The notes: generated by a model from the sequence alone, not told the origin. A stretch of DNA of 64,000 bases from Jiella pelagia (GCF_026898155.1 NZ_CP114028.1:153163-217162), one strand, 5' to 3'; positions 19,929-28,858 are shown, counted from the first letter of the stretch. A program made the numbers and translations.

Positions 19929-20791
19929 ATGACCGATGACATGATGAGCCTGCGCGGGCTCCTGGAGAAGACCCCGGACGCCGATCTGTTGCGCGAGATG
20001 ATCGGCTTTGCCGCCGAGCGGCTGATGGAGTTGGAGGTTGGCGCCGCGACCGGCGCCGGCTATGGCGAGAAGAGTGGCGAGCGGCTCGCCCAGCGCAACG
20101 GATACCGCGATCGGGACTGGCAGACGCGTGCCGGCACGATCGAGCTGTTCGTCAACCGCAACGGGCTGCGCTGGCGCGATGCTCCTGGCGCGTACGGCCC
20201 GCACAAGACGCTGTACAACCGCTGGAAGCGCTGGGGTGAGGCAGGCGTGTTCACGCGCATCATGGAAGGTCTGGCTGCGGTGGGCGCCGAACCCAAAACG
20301 GTGATGATCGACGCGACCTACCTGAAGGCGCACCGCACGGCATCGAGCCTGCGGGTAAAAAGGGGGATCTCGGCCGCCTGATCGGACGCACGAAAGGCGG
20401 CATGAACACCAAGCTCCATGCCGTCGCCGACGCGAACGGTCGCCCCTTGAGCTTCTTCATGACCGCCGGTCAGGTCAGCGACTACACCGGTGCGGCCGCG
20501 CTGCTGGACGACCTGCCAAAAGCGCAGTGGCTGCTCGGCGACCGCGGCTACGACGCCGACTGGTTCAGGGACGCTCTTCAGGCCAAGGGCATCCAGCCTT
20601 GCATCCCAGGCCGCAGGTCGCGCAACGAGCCCGTCCGGTACGATAAGCGCCGCTATCGGCGCCGCAGCCGCATCGAGATCATGTTCGGCCGCCTCAAAGA
20701 CTGGCGCCGCGTCGCCACCCGCTACGATCGCTGCCCTACGGCCTTCTTCTCCGCCATCGCCCTCGCTGCCACCGTCATCTTCTGGCTGTGA
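19929..20791 (+). pseudogene. chimeric transposase: IS256 N terminus joined to IS5 C terminus
   Basis: Residues 1-~73 ([20 protein letters not shown], then [21 protein letters not shown]) are the N terminus of an IS256 family transposase. In the same frame, from [20 protein letters not shown] onwards, the protein is an IS5 family (IS427-like) transposase with [16 protein letters not shown]. The IS5 catalytic region continues in the -1 frame from 20355 ([53 protein letters not shown]). The sequence GTAAAAAGGGGG at the switch could support programmed -1 frameshifting, known in IS5/IS427 elements. The IS256 DDE domain is absent, so the joined gene is probably inactive. Confidence 0.72.
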
Positions 20792-20793
20792 TC

Positions 20794-20810
20794 AACGAGT
20801 CCTGACCCTA
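20794..20810. repeat. right terminal inverted repeat of the IS5-type fragment
   Basis: The sequence AACGAGTCCTGACCCTA follows the transposase stop codon; read on the other strand it begins TAGGGTCAGGACTCGTT, which resembles terminal repeats of IS5/IS427 elements. No matching left end is seen upstream, in line with loss of the left part in the chimera. Confidence 0.5.
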
Positions 20811-20827
20811 GGGTGCCGACCCCTCCG

Positions 20828-21121
20828 CTATTTCGCGGCCAGCAGGGTGAACTTGTGAATCTGCGGCGGTTCAGAAAACAGTTCTTCTGCCTTGTCCATC
20901 AGTGCGGCGGCAACCTTGCCGTCAAGATGGGCCTGCCGATCCTTCTCTGTGTCGAACGTATCGAAGATCGCGTACGCACCGGGACCTTCCTCGATCGCAT
21001 ACCAGGTCAGAGTGCCCGCCTCAGCTTGAACGAGCGGCACTGCGGAGGTCAGGAAATTGGCGACATCGCGCTCTTTTCCAGGCTTAGCTTTCAGTGGTAC
21101 ATACAGGGCAAGTTTGGGCAT
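20828..21121 (-). CDS. antibiotic biosynthesis monooxygenase (ABM) domain protein
   Basis: A 97-residue single-domain ABM/YgiN-like protein: PKLALYVPLKAKPGKERDVANF at the N terminus, TLTWYAIEEGPGAYAIFDTFD in the middle and AHLDGKVAAALMDKAEELF near the end. Such proteins are small dimeric cofactor-free quinol monooxygenases or heme-type oxygenases. Minus strand, downstream of the SDR gene with about 110 bases between, so they may be co-transcribed. A GGAG ribosome binding site lies about 6 bases before the ATG. Substrate unknown. Confidence 0.85.
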   Translation of the reverse strand: MPKLALYVPLKAKPGKERDVANFLTSAVPLVQAEAGTLTWYAIEEGPGAYAIFDTFDTEKDRQAHLDGKVAAALMDKAEELFSEPPQIHKFTLLAAK

Positions 21122-21232
21122 AAATGGCTCCTCAAGTGAAACGGACAGATATTATTGGGCAAAGTAACGGACGAGCGGGCCGGTAGGTTCCCCATGAGGC
21201 GGAGCACACGCGGCCCCGCCTCCTCGTCGAAA

Positions 21233-21979
21233 TCAGAACTGCTGTGCGGTCGGCCGGATGACGATCGCGTTGACGTCGACGTCATCAGGTTGTTCGACAG
21301 CGAACGCGATAGCACGCGCCACCGATGCCGCCGGGATGGCCTGCTTGTAGAAGTCCAGCACAGTCTCGGCAGCCGCGCCAGAGGTCGTGAACTTCAAATC
21401 GCTTTCGACAGCTCCAGGCTCGATTGACGTGACCCGGACCTTTTCCCCCACCTCGTGGCGCAAGCCCTCACTGATCGCGCTGACGGCGAACTTGGTGCCG
21501 GAATAGACGGTGCCACCTGGTGCAAAGACCTTGATCCCCGCAACCGAACTCAGGTTGATGATGTGACCACTGCCCTGCTCGAGGAAGCCGGGAAGAACTG
21601 CGGCGATGCCGTAGAGCGTGCCCTTCAGGTTGACGTCGATCATCTGGTCCCACTCGTTGGTGTTGACCTCGGCCATCGGACGAATTGGCATTAGACCGGT
21701 GTTGTTGATCAGCACGTCGAGGCGGCCGAAGTCGGCAATGATTGCGGCGACGACGGACTGGACCGCCGATTTGTCGGTTACGTCCAGCGCGTAGCTACGT
21801 GCCGTGCCGCCAATTGCGGTGATGTCCGCGACGACCTCGTCGAGCCTGTCCTTACGCCGCGCGGCGATGGCGACCTTCGCACCCCGTTCAGCAAGAAGAC
21901 GGGCGGTCTCAGCGCCGATGCCGGTGCTGCCGCCGGTGATGAGGACGACCTTGTCTTCGATACCCTTGGTCATGGCCAT
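21233..21979 (-). CDS. short-chain dehydrogenase/reductase (SDR)
   Basis: A classical SDR of 248 residues. The cofactor motif TGxxxGxG is in VVLITGGSTGIGAETARLLA, followed by ARRKDRLDEVV suggesting NADP preference, LINNTGLMPIRP (NNxG), the catalytic Ser in LSSVAGIKVFAPGG, and YSGTKFAVSA with the Tyr-x-x-x-Lys pair. It is divergent from the LysR regulator at 22170, the usual arrangement for a LysR target gene. Reaction: NAD(P)-dependent oxidation or reduction of an unidentified alcohol or ketone. Confidence 0.9.
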   Translation of the reverse strand: MAMTKGIEDKVVLITGGSTGIGAETARLLAERGAKVAIAARRKDRLDEVVADITAIGGTARSYALDVTDKSAVQSVVAAIIADFGRLDVLINNTGLMPIRPMAEVNTNEWDQMIDVNLKGTLYGIAAVLPGFLEQGSGHIINLSSVAGIKVFAPGGTVYSGTKFAVSAISEGLRHEVGEKVRVTSIEPGAVESDLKFTTSGAAAETVLDFYKQAIPAASVARAIAFAVEQPDDVDVNAIVIRPTAQQF

Positions 21980-22054
21980 GTTCCCTTCGAGTCAGATTTC
22001 AGTTTGTGGCGGATCGTGGCTCCGCCTCAGTTATCGCCACGTGGACGCACTTCT

Positions 22055-22072
22055 GAACATTCATGCATGTTC
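22055..22072. promoter_or_regulatory. palindrome in SDR-LysR divergent intergenic region
   Basis: GAACAT at 22055-22060 and ATGTTC at 22067-22072 form a perfect 6-bp inverted repeat with 6 bases between, in the 190-base divergent region. LysR regulators usually bind such interrupted palindromes, so this is a candidate operator for the LysR protein at 22170. Position and symmetry are seen; binding is inferred. Confidence 0.4.
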
Positions 22073-22169
22073 GCGGCATCCGTCGCCGATGGATGGAAGA
22101 TGGGCACGGCCAATATATTCAAGAAGTTTATTTTGTTGATTTTAGTTATTCGTCTGAAATTATGACTGC

Positions 22170-23072
22170 ATGCGCTATGACCTGAACCTGCTGCCGATAT
22201 TCGTTGCCTTGATGGAGGAGCGCAGCGTCACACGGGCCGCCGGGCGCATGGGCATAACACAGCCGGCACTGTCCAACGCCCTCTCCCGCCTCCGCCTCAT
22301 GCTACAGGATCAGTTGTTCGTCCGTGAGCGCTACGGCGTCCAGCCGACGCCGGTCGCGCTCGAACTCGCGCCGCGGATCGCCGAGGTGCTCGCGCAGCTC
22401 GACGATGTGGTCCTCGGCCAACAGACCTTCGATCCAGATCAGGCGGAACGGGTATTCACTATCGCGCCGAACGGCTATGCCGAGTTCGTCCTCGTCCCCG
22501 CTGTTGTGGCGCGCCTACAGAAGGTTGCGCCTGGCATCAAACTCCGCCTGACGCCGTACGGCAACGATCTCGCCGAAACGGGTGTCGTTTCCGGAACGAC
22601 GGCGCTCGTGTTGGGTCGCATCGTCGACCCGCCCGACAACCTCGTCGTTCAACACCTGATGGATGAAGGCCTCGCTTGCGCGGTCCGCGCCGATCATCCG
22701 GCCATCGGAGATGCCATGACGCGCGAGCAGTTCGAGGCGATGAAGCATGTCAACATCGTGCCGCCCGGACGGATGCGCGCCGGTTTGTTTCAGGCGCTGG
22801 CGCAGCAGCAGCTGAAGCGCGACGTCGCGATCTCCGTGACCAACTTCTTCGCGGCAGCCGAGATGGTAGCGGTGACCGACTATTGCGCCACCCTGCCCTC
22901 GCTCATCTGCCGACAGCTGATGCACGACCCCCGGCTGAAGATCCTGCCGGCCCCGGTCGACCTCGGCAGCTTCCCCCTGGAGATGGCATGGCACGTTCGT
23001 TATAGACATGACCCAGCGCACCGCTGGCTGAGGGCGCTGATCGGCGAGGTCATCACCGACCTCAACGCTTAA
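22170..23072 (+). CDS. LysR family transcriptional regulator
   Basis: A 300-residue protein with the LysR N-terminal winged helix (DLNLLPIFVALMEERSVTRA, then GITQPALSNALSRLRLML) and a NodD/LinR-like effector domain of about 210 residues (AERVFTIAPNGYAEFVLVPA, ... CAVRADHPAIGDAM). The start at 22170 is the usual RYDLNLL type. Upstream AT-rich sequence may hold its promoter. It probably controls the divergent SDR and ABM genes in response to an aromatic or quinone-like compound; the inducer is unknown. Confidence 0.9.
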   Translation: MRYDLNLLPIFVALMEERSVTRAAGRMGITQPALSNALSRLRLMLQDQLFVRERYGVQPTPVALELAPRIAEVLAQLDDVVLGQQTFDPDQAERVFTIAPNGYAEFVLVPAVVARLQKVAPGIKLRLTPYGNDLAETGVVSGTTALVLGRIVDPPDNLVVQHLMDEGLACAVRADHPAIGDAMTREQFEAMKHVNIVPPGRMRAGLFQALAQQQLKRDVAISVTNFFAAAEMVAVTDYCATLPSLICRQLMHDPRLKILPAPVDLGSFPLEMAWHVRYRHDPAHRWLRALIGEVITDLNA

Positions 23073-23143
23073 GCTTTCCCGCATCACCATCGTTTGCGGG
23101 ACAGCCCCTAACGATCTCGAATGGCAGCTTATTGCTAACTTCA

Positions 23144-23152
23144 TTACAAGAG
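23144..23152. repeat. left copy of 9-bp target-site duplication
   Basis: TTACAAGAG directly precedes the left terminal repeat of the IS256 element and recurs exactly at 24563-24571 after the right terminal repeat. This is the expected 8-9-bp duplication made by IS256-type insertion. Confidence 0.9.
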
Positions 23153-24562
23153 GAGCTATGGCGGAATGTGGGTGATGACGGCCTGAGGAGGGCGGCGTAT
23201 CGAGGCGGGTGCTGAGCCTGCCAGAACCTCTCAAGGAGAGCGATACGCCATGAGTACAGATAGCACCGTTGTTGCCTTTCAACATCCCGACGACGTCGAC
23301 GATCCCCTGACCTCGGTGTTGCGCGAAGGCGCCCGCCGACTGCTGGCCGAGGCGATCGAGGCGGAAGCCGAAGCGTTTTTGGCCGCGATGAAGGAGGAGC
23401 GGCTTGCCGACGGCCGGGCCCGTTTCGTGCGCCACGGGCACGGTCCGGAGCGGACGATCCAGACGGGGATCGGCGCGGTGCCGGTGAAGCGGGCGAAGGT
23501 TCGCGACCGCGGTCCGGACGAGGCGGCTGGCATAGCAGGTGAGCGCGTCACGTTCACCTCGGCGATCCTGCCGAAGTGGGCGCGTCGCACGAAGAGCCTC
23601 GATGCCCTGTTGCCGGTCCTCTACCTGCGCGGCATCTCGAGCGGCGATTTCCAGGAGGCCCTGGCAGCGCTGCTCGGCAAGGATGCGCCAAACCTGTCGC
23701 CTTCGGTTATCTCTCGCCTGAAAGAGGACTGGCAGGGCGAATACGAGCGATGGAAGCGTCGCGATCTGTCGGCGCGCCGCTACGTCTACATCTGGGCCGA
23801 TGGCGTCTACCTGCAGGCGCGCATGGAGGACAATGCCGCCTGCATGCTGGTCATCGTCGGCGCGACACCCGAGGGCAAGAAGGAGCTTGTCGGCTTTCAG
23901 GTGGGCGTGCGCGAGAGCGCGCAAAGCTGGCACGAACTCCTCATCGACCTGAAGAAACACGGCCTTAGCGTGGCGCCCGAGATCGCCGTCGGCGACGGCG
24001 CCATGGGCTTCTGGAAGGCGCTCGACGAGATCTTTCCCTCTACAAGGCACCAGCGCTGCTGGGTCCACAAGATCGCCAACGTGCTGAACAAGGTGCCGAA
24101 GTCGGTGCAGCCGAACATGTTGGCCGATCTGCGCGAGGTCCGCGACGCGCCGAACCGGGCGAGCGCCGAGGTGGCCATCGCGGTCTTCCAGGAGAAATAC
24201 GGCGCCAAATATCCCAAGGCCGCCCTATGCCTGGCAAAGGACCGCGAACCGCTCCTGGCCTTCTTCGACTTCCCGGCCGAACACTGGGACCATCTTCGAA
24301 CCGCCAACCCGATCGAGAGCGTCTTTGCTACCGTCCGACACCGAACCGTGCGCACCAAGGGCGCCCTGTCGCACGACACCGCCCGCCTGATGGTCTTCAA
24401 GCTCGTCATGGCCGCCGCCAAGACCTGGAGAAGGCTGAAAGGCGAAAACCGCTTGCCGATGGTCATCGCAGGCGTCAAATTCACCGACGGCGTCGCGGTC
24501 ACCGCGGCCGCCGATCAACGCGCCGCCTGATCGGCCCCATCACCCAATTCCGACCATAGCTC
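23153..24562 (+). mobile_element. intact IS256 family insertion sequence (1410 bp)
   Basis: The ends are GAGCTATGGCGGAATGTGGG at 23153 and, on the other strand at 24562, GAGCTATGGTCGGAATTGGG; the terminal repeats match over most of about 25 bases. One full-length transposase gene lies inside. Perfect 9-bp duplications flank the element (23144-23152 and 24563-24571), so it inserted as one unit and no rearrangement followed. It sits between the LysR gene and the HxlR gene without breaking either. Confidence 0.92.
23250..24530 (+). CDS. IS256 family (mutator-like) transposase
   Basis: A 426-residue DDE transposase. The N-terminal DNA-binding part reads GARRLLAEAIEAEAEAFLAA and ARFVRHGHGPERTIQTGIGA. 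The catalytic domain has YVYIWADGVYLQARMED (first Asp), VGDGAMGFWKALDEIFPSTR (second Asp) followed by HQRCWVHKIANVLNKVPK, a Mutator signature with the C-x-x-H type motif, and NPIESVFATVRHRT with the catalytic Glu. Full length and uninterrupted. The start ATG at 23250 follows a GGAGAG ribosome binding site. Confidence 0.95.
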   Translation: MSTDSTVVAFQHPDDVDDPLTSVLREGARRLLAEAIEAEAEAFLAAMKEERLADGRARFVRHGHGPERTIQTGIGAVPVKRAKVRDRGPDEAAGIAGERVTFTSAILPKWARRTKSLDALLPVLYLRGISSGDFQEALAALLGKDAPNLSPSVISRLKEDWQGEYERWKRRDLSARRYVYIWADGVYLQARMEDNAACMLVIVGATPEGKKELVGFQVGVRESAQSWHELLIDLKKHGLSVAPEIAVGDGAMGFWKALDEIFPSTRHQRCWVHKIANVLNKVPKSVQPNMLADLREVRDAPNRASAEVAIAVFQEKYGAKYPKAALCLAKDREPLLAFFDFPAEHWDHLRTANPIESVFATVRHRTVRTKGALSHDTARLMVFKLVMAAAKTWRRLKGENRLPMVIAGVKFTDGVAVTAAADQRAA

Positions 24563-24571
24563 TTACAAGAG
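24563..24571. repeat. right copy of 9-bp target-site duplication
   Basis: TTACAAGAG, identical to 23144-23152 on the left side of the IS256 element. Confidence 0.9.
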
Positions 24572-24706
24572 CGGATTGGAAGCTTTCCACCCACTTGAGG
24601 TGATCGGCGCCCGGGGGAAACGGACGTGTCAAAGCAGGCCGTCCGCTATCGCTCCCCCGCAGACATTTGCAGCCCGTCAGTGCGGACCCGCGAGCGGTCC
24701 TCCCGC

Positions 24707-25117
24707 TCAAGCGGCTTGGCGTTCCTCCTCGTCCTTTTCGTTCGCTACCCCTTCCGCGGGCGAGCCGTGCTTCGGCTTGCCATAGAGGCCGAGATTGGCG
24801 TCGCCCCATCCTTTCAGGGCGAGGAGGATTGGCTCCATCGTCCGCCCGAGCGGCGAGAGGCTGTACTCGACCTTCGGTGGCACCTGGGCATATACCTTTC
24901 GCTCCACCAATCCATCCTCTTCCAACTCCCGAAGCTGATTGGTGAGCATGCGCGGTGTCACGTTCACGATCTGCCGACGGATCTCGCCAAAGCGAAGTGT
25001 GCCGGAGAGAAGGTGGAACAGGATTACCGACTTCCACTTGCCGTCGATCAGACCGACCGCTGCCTCCACCGAACAGCCAGGACTGCAATCGAACCGCGAG
25101 AACCGGGCCTTCGCCAT
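24707..25117 (-). CDS. HxlR family transcriptional regulator
   Basis: A 136-residue winged-helix regulator with the HxlR pattern: CSVEAAVGLIDGKWKSVILF with a conserved cysteine near residue 15, LRFGEIRRQIVNVTPRMLTNQL (recognition helix), LEEDGLVERKVYAQVPPKVEY and LSPLGRTMEPIL. The cysteine (CSPGC) is typical of members sensing quinones or electrophiles. Divergent from the quinone-oxidoreductase-like gene at 25231, a common pairing in which the regulator represses the reductase. The C-terminal tail is acidic. Confidence 0.9.
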   Translation of the reverse strand: MAKARFSRFDCSPGCSVEAAVGLIDGKWKSVILFHLLSGTLRFGEIRRQIVNVTPRMLTNQLRELEEDGLVERKVYAQVPPKVEYSLSPLGRTMEPILLALKGWGDANLGLYGKPKHGSPAEGVANEKDEEERQAA

Positions 25118-25230
25118 GACTGTATCCTTTTCGACACTATAGGCTGCGTTTGTGCGTATTGAGCCTCACACGAGGCTACAGCCAAGTTCCGCCCGTCTCA
25201 ACAGACGAAGCGGAAGCAGGAGCACGCATC

Positions 25231-25753
25231 ATGAAAGCCATCGGCTACAAGACACCCGGAACGATCGATCGAGCGGACGCGCTGGAGGACATCGAACTCC
25301 CTCGGCCCGTTCCGACCGGCCGAGATCTCCTCGTCGCGGTCAGAGCCGTCTCGGTGAACCCGGTCGATACCAAGGTCCGCAACAGTGCGCGGCCGGCCGA
25401 CGACGGTTGGAAGGTGCTGGGCTGGGACGCGGTCGGGCAGGTCGTCGAAGTCGGCAACGAAGTTGTCGGCTTCAAGCCCGGTGACGACGTGTTCTACGCC
25501 GGTTCGATCGCCCGCCCGGGGAGCAACAGCGAGTTCCATCTCGTTGACGAGCGCATTGTCGGGATGAAACCGGCATCGCTGTCGGATGCCGAGGCCGCCG
25601 CGTTACCGCTGACTGCCCTCACCGCCTGGGAGATGCTGTTCGATCGGATCGACGTTGCCAAGCCGGTCCCTGGCGCAGCGAACGCCGTCCTGATCGTCGG
25701 CGGCGCTGGCGGCGTTGGTTCGATCGCCATCCAGCTCGCCCGTGCCCTCACTG
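25231..25753 (+). pseudogene. zinc-type alcohol dehydrogenase / quinone oxidoreductase, truncated by IS21
   Basis: The first 174 residues of an MDR-superfamily quinone oxidoreductase of the ZADH/YogA type: MKAIGYKTPGTIDRADALED, VRAVSVNPVDTKVRN, VLGWDAVGQVVEVGNEV, and the nucleotide-binding start VLIVGGAGGVGSIAIQLARAL. The gene then ends at the terminal repeat of the IS21 element (25754). The missing second half (about 160 residues) is not found on the other side of the IS, so this is a deletion rather than a simple insertion. Start chosen at the ATG matching the family N terminus. Confidence 0.85.
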
Positions 25754-25896
25754 TGTCAAACAGCACTGAAACGGGACCCCCTATCGGCGCCGAAAAAGGA
25801 CCCCCCTTCGGAGCGGGTTTTCGCGCGGCCCTGATCGGCCCGGAGCCGTAGGCGGAGGGGCGATCAGGGCTGCGCGTGCGGTCTGCTGATGTGGGG

Positions 25897-26628
25897 TCAG
25901 GCGCGGTTCTTGAAGCGCCAGCTCTCGTTGCCTGTTTCAATGATCTCGCAGTGGTGGGTGAGGCGGTCGAGGAGCGCGGTCGTCATCTTGGCATCGCCGA
26001 AGACGCTCGGCCATTCTCCGAAGGCGAGGTTGGTGGTGACGATCACGGAGGTCTGTTCATAGAGCCGGCTGATCAGGTGGAAGAGCAGCTGGCCGCCGGT
26101 CTGGGCGAAAGGCAGGTAGCCGAGTTCGTCGAGCACGAGGAAGTCGAGCCGGCCGAGGAGATCGGCGGTGCGGCCCTGCTTACCGCCGCGGGCCTCGGCA
26201 TCGAGCTTGTTCACGAGGTCGACCACATTGAAGAACCGCCCTCGAGCGCTGGCGCGGATGCAGGCGCGCACGATGCCCACGGCGAGATGCGTCTTGCCCG
26301 TGCCTGTGCCGCCGACCAGCACGAGGTTGCGCTGCTGCTCGAGGAAGGCGCCGCCGGCGAGATCGCGCACCAGCGTCTCGTTGACCGGCGTGTCCTCGAA
26401 GGCGAACTCCTCGATCTCCTTGGCGAACGGCATCCGCGCGATGGTCATCTGGTACTTGATCGAGCGCGCCTGCTTCTCGCTCATCTCGGCGGTCAGCAGA
26501 TCGCCGACGACGCGCTGAGGCTCGTGCTGGCGCTTTACGGCGGCAGAAACGATCTCGTCGTAGCCTGCGCTCATGCCGAAGAGCTTCAGGGTTTTCATCG
26601 TGCTCAGGATCTCGGTGCGCTCCATCAT
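25897..26628 (-). CDS. istB: IS21 helper ATPase IstB
   Basis: A 243-residue DnaA-like AAA+ ATPase. Walker A is in [18 protein letters not shown] (around residue 105), Walker B in [14 protein letters not shown] (around residue 170), and the sensor region is [19 protein letters not shown]. It delivers target DNA to IstA during IS21 transposition. The start overlaps the 3' end of istA (ATGA). Confidence 0.95.
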   Translation of the reverse strand: MMERTEILSTMKTLKLFGMSAGYDEIVSAAVKRQHEPQRVVGDLLTAEMSEKQARSIKYQMTIARMPFAKEIEEFAFEDTPVNETLVRDLAGGAFLEQQRNLVLVGGTGTGKTHLAVGIVRACIRASARGRFFNVVDLVNKLDAEARGGKQGRTADLLGRLDFLVLDELGYLPFAQTGGQLLFHLISRLYEQTSVIVTTNLAFGEWPSVFGDAKMTTALLDRLTHHCEIIETGNESWRFKNRA

Positions 26629-28126
26629 CGGGCTGCCCTCCTCGGGGTGTCGTACCGGGCGCAGTCGGCGACCGGCTCGTGGACGAGGCGCAGGGCCTCG
26701 GGTGTCGCAATCGTCGCCGGGGGGCAGGCTCGCGCCGGCGGGCGAGGATGTTCAGGATCACGTCGGACGAGTGGACGCCGTCGGCGAGCGCCTCTGTGCA
26801 GGCGGCCTCGACGGCCGACAGGCCATCCGCGAGCGCTGCGCTGAGGATCTCGACCATCTGCCGATCGCCGTCCGGCACGCTCTTGAGCTTGCGGCGGACC
26901 CGCTCGAGAGGAGCGGGCAACTCCCAGTCCTTGAACGGCGCCCCGTTCCTCAGTGCCCCGGGCTTGCGGGCGAGCACCGGCACATAGTGCCAAGGGTCGT
27001 AGACCGTCTTGCCGCGACCGAAGGCGCGCCGGTGCTCGCCCACCACGGGGCCGTCCTGGCGGACCTCGATGCGTTCGGCGTAGGCGCGGATCTCCACGGG
27101 CCGCCCGACCGCGCTGGCCATCACTGAGTACTTGTTGCTGTCGAAACGGACGAGGCAGGTCTTCGAGACGGCAGCTGGCACGGCATGGAAGCCATCGAAG
27201 GACCCGCGGTAAGGCACGAGGCTCGGCTGTTCTTCTTCGAACATCTCCCAGATCGTGCGCTCCGGCGTCTCCGGATGCCGATGCGCCTTGGCCCAGGCGA
27301 CGCAGCGGTCCTCGAGCCAAGCATTCAGCTCGTCGTAGCTCTTCACCTTTACCCGCGGCGCAAAGAAGCGCTGCCTGACGGTGCCCACCTGGTTCTCGAC
27401 CTGACCCTTCTCCCAGCCCGACGCCGGCGTGCAGGCCACGGGATCAACCAGATAGTGGCTGCACATCTGCAGAAAACGGCGGTTGTAGGTCCGCTTCTTG
27501 CCAGTGAAGACCGCGTCCACCGCCGTCCTCATGTTGTCGTAGATGCCCCGCGTGCAGGCTCCGCCGAAGAAGGCGAAGGCCCTGTCATGCGCGTCGAAGA
27601 CCATCTCCTGGGTCTCCCGCGGGTAGGCACGCACAAGCATCATCCGGCTGTGGCAGAGCCGGACGTGCGCGACCTTCACCGTCGTGGTGACACCGTCGAT
27701 CACCACGACCTCATGGCTCCAGTCGAACTGGTACGCCTCGCCAGGCGCGAAGCTGAGCGGCACGTAGGCCGCGGCGGTCGCCTCGCTCTCCCGGCGCTTC
27801 CAGGCGGCCGCATACCGTCGAACGGCATCGTAGCTGCCCTCGTAGCCGAGCCCACGCAGCTCTTCGAAGATGCGGATCATGGTCAGCCGCTCTCGGCTGG
27901 CCCGCGCCGCATTTGCCGCCAGCAGGGCGTCCAGCTGGTCGCGCCACGGGCCGATCTTCGGCTGCGGCTGGGAGCTTCGCTCGTAGCTGAACTCCGTCTC
28001 CTCGGAGCGGATCACCCTGCGCACCGTCCGACGCGACACCCGCAGCTCGCGGACGATCGCCTTGATCGACTTCCCCTGGACGAAATACGCGCGACGGATC
28101 TTCCCGATCGTCTCCACAACCAGCAT
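26625..28126 (-). pseudogene. istA: IS21 transposase IstA, single frameshift near the 3' end
   Basis: A ~500-residue IS21 transposase. N-terminal helix-turn-helix: GKIRRAYFVQGKSIKAIVRE, RVSRRTVRRVIRSEE. Catalytic DDE domain: YQFDWSHEVVVIDG (first Asp), FFGGACTRGIYDNMRTAVDA (second Asp), and GWEKGQVENQVGTVR (Glu). Near the C terminus the frame breaks: one G is missing in the GGGGGG run at 26719-26724, after which [20 protein letters not shown] continues in another frame to the stop at 26625. Since only ~35 terminal residues are affected, activity may persist; a sequencing indel in the run is also likely. Confidence 0.85.
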
Positions 28127-28273
28127 CCCAATCTCGGCCCCCGATAACTTCGGGAACACCGTGGACCCCAATGCCAGAGGGGTCCCGTTTGGACGCCGAT
28201 CACCCCTCAGACAGGGTCCTTATTCCACGCCGATCCACACCGATGAGGGGTCCCGTTCCGAAGCCGTTTGACA

Positions 28274-28400
28274 GGTGACCACTTGTTCGGCCCAGCGACC
28301 GAAGCGGACATAGACGGAATTCCACTTCCCGTAGCGCTCGTGCATGTCGCGTCAGGGACATCCCGCCCGCAGGACGAACGGCCCTGCCGCAAACTTTCGC
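28274..28400 (-). pseudogene. IS5 family transposase fragment
   Basis: On the minus strand a fragment reading DMHERYGKWNSVYVRFGRWAEQ is directly cut by the right end of the IS21 element at 28273. This is the N-terminal DUF4096-like region of IS5/IS427-type transposases. The reading frame upstream contains a stop. It lies between the IS21 and the broken iolG-like gene and probably inserted into that gene before IS21 arrived. Confidence 0.55.
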
Positions 28401-28442
28401 CGCTTAACGGTTCGGTGACCGTACTCACCGATTTTTGGCCGC

Positions 28443-28858
28443 CCCGCTAAAAATCTTGTCCTTCACCGCTCGGAAGCTGGCGTCGTACCGGTGCTGAAAG
28501 CCGAGCATACAGGCAATGCCGGCGCGCTCGACCTCGGCGACAACGGCCTCGACCCTGGTGAAATCAAGCTCACCGGTTTTTCGCAGAACACGGACTTTCC
28601 GGCCCGCGCCGCGCCGGCCAGCAGATCGGCATGGCTGTCGGTCGAACTCGCGATCACGACGCCGTCGACTGTCTCGTCCGCAAGGACCGCGTCGGTCTCG
28701 GCGAGACGCGCGCCGGTCTCGGCGAGCAGCGCCTCGCGCTGCGGGGTCGCCATCGGATCGACGAGATAGGCCAGTTCCACGCCGGGAAGGCTCGCGGCAT
28801 TGCGCGCATGGACCTGCCCGATTCGGCCCGTGCCGAAGACTGCGAGACGCATCGTCAT
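28443..28858 (-). pseudogene. IolG-like Gfo/Idh/MocA dehydrogenase, truncated
   Basis: The first ~138 residues of an inositol 2-dehydrogenase-like protein: LAVFGTGRIGQVHARNAASL (dinucleotide-binding GxGxxG), AYLVDPMATPQREALLAETG, ASSTDSHADLLAGAARAGKS, FCEKPVSL with the conserved EKP lysine, then VERAGIACMLGFQHRYDASF. One base is missing near 28568 (agcttgat for agccttgat), and the gene ends at KDKIFSG (28443) where IS-derived sequence starts. It is the last gene of the iol operon. A GGAGG lies 8 bases before the ATG. Loss of this paralogue may be tolerated because a full iolG is at 35643. Confidence 0.8.

Larger units (their letters stand above)
25754..28273 (-). mobile_element. IS21 family insertion sequence (2520 bp)
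   Basis: The left end reads TGTCAAACAGCACTGAAACG and the right end, on the other strand, TGTCAAACGGCTTCGGAACG; both continue with GGACCCC. Terminal TGT/ACA and internal repeats of GGACCCC-type fit IS21. It carries istA and istB in overlapping frames. The flanks show no target duplication (CACTG on the left, GGTGA on the right), and the flanking genes are unrelated, so the present copy sits at a rearrangement point. Confidence 0.88.

Noticed and set aside
22060..22070. ATGCAT core in the LysR-SDR region as a fourth copy of the GntR operator
   Set aside because: Only the central six bases match; flanks (TTC..., GTT...) differ from ATGATGCATGAT and there is no TTGACC box beside it.
22515..24068. 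A 517-codon minus-strand open frame across the LysR gene and the IS256 transposase
   Set aside because: It runs antisense through two unrelated recognised genes and across the IS end, so it cannot be one real gene.
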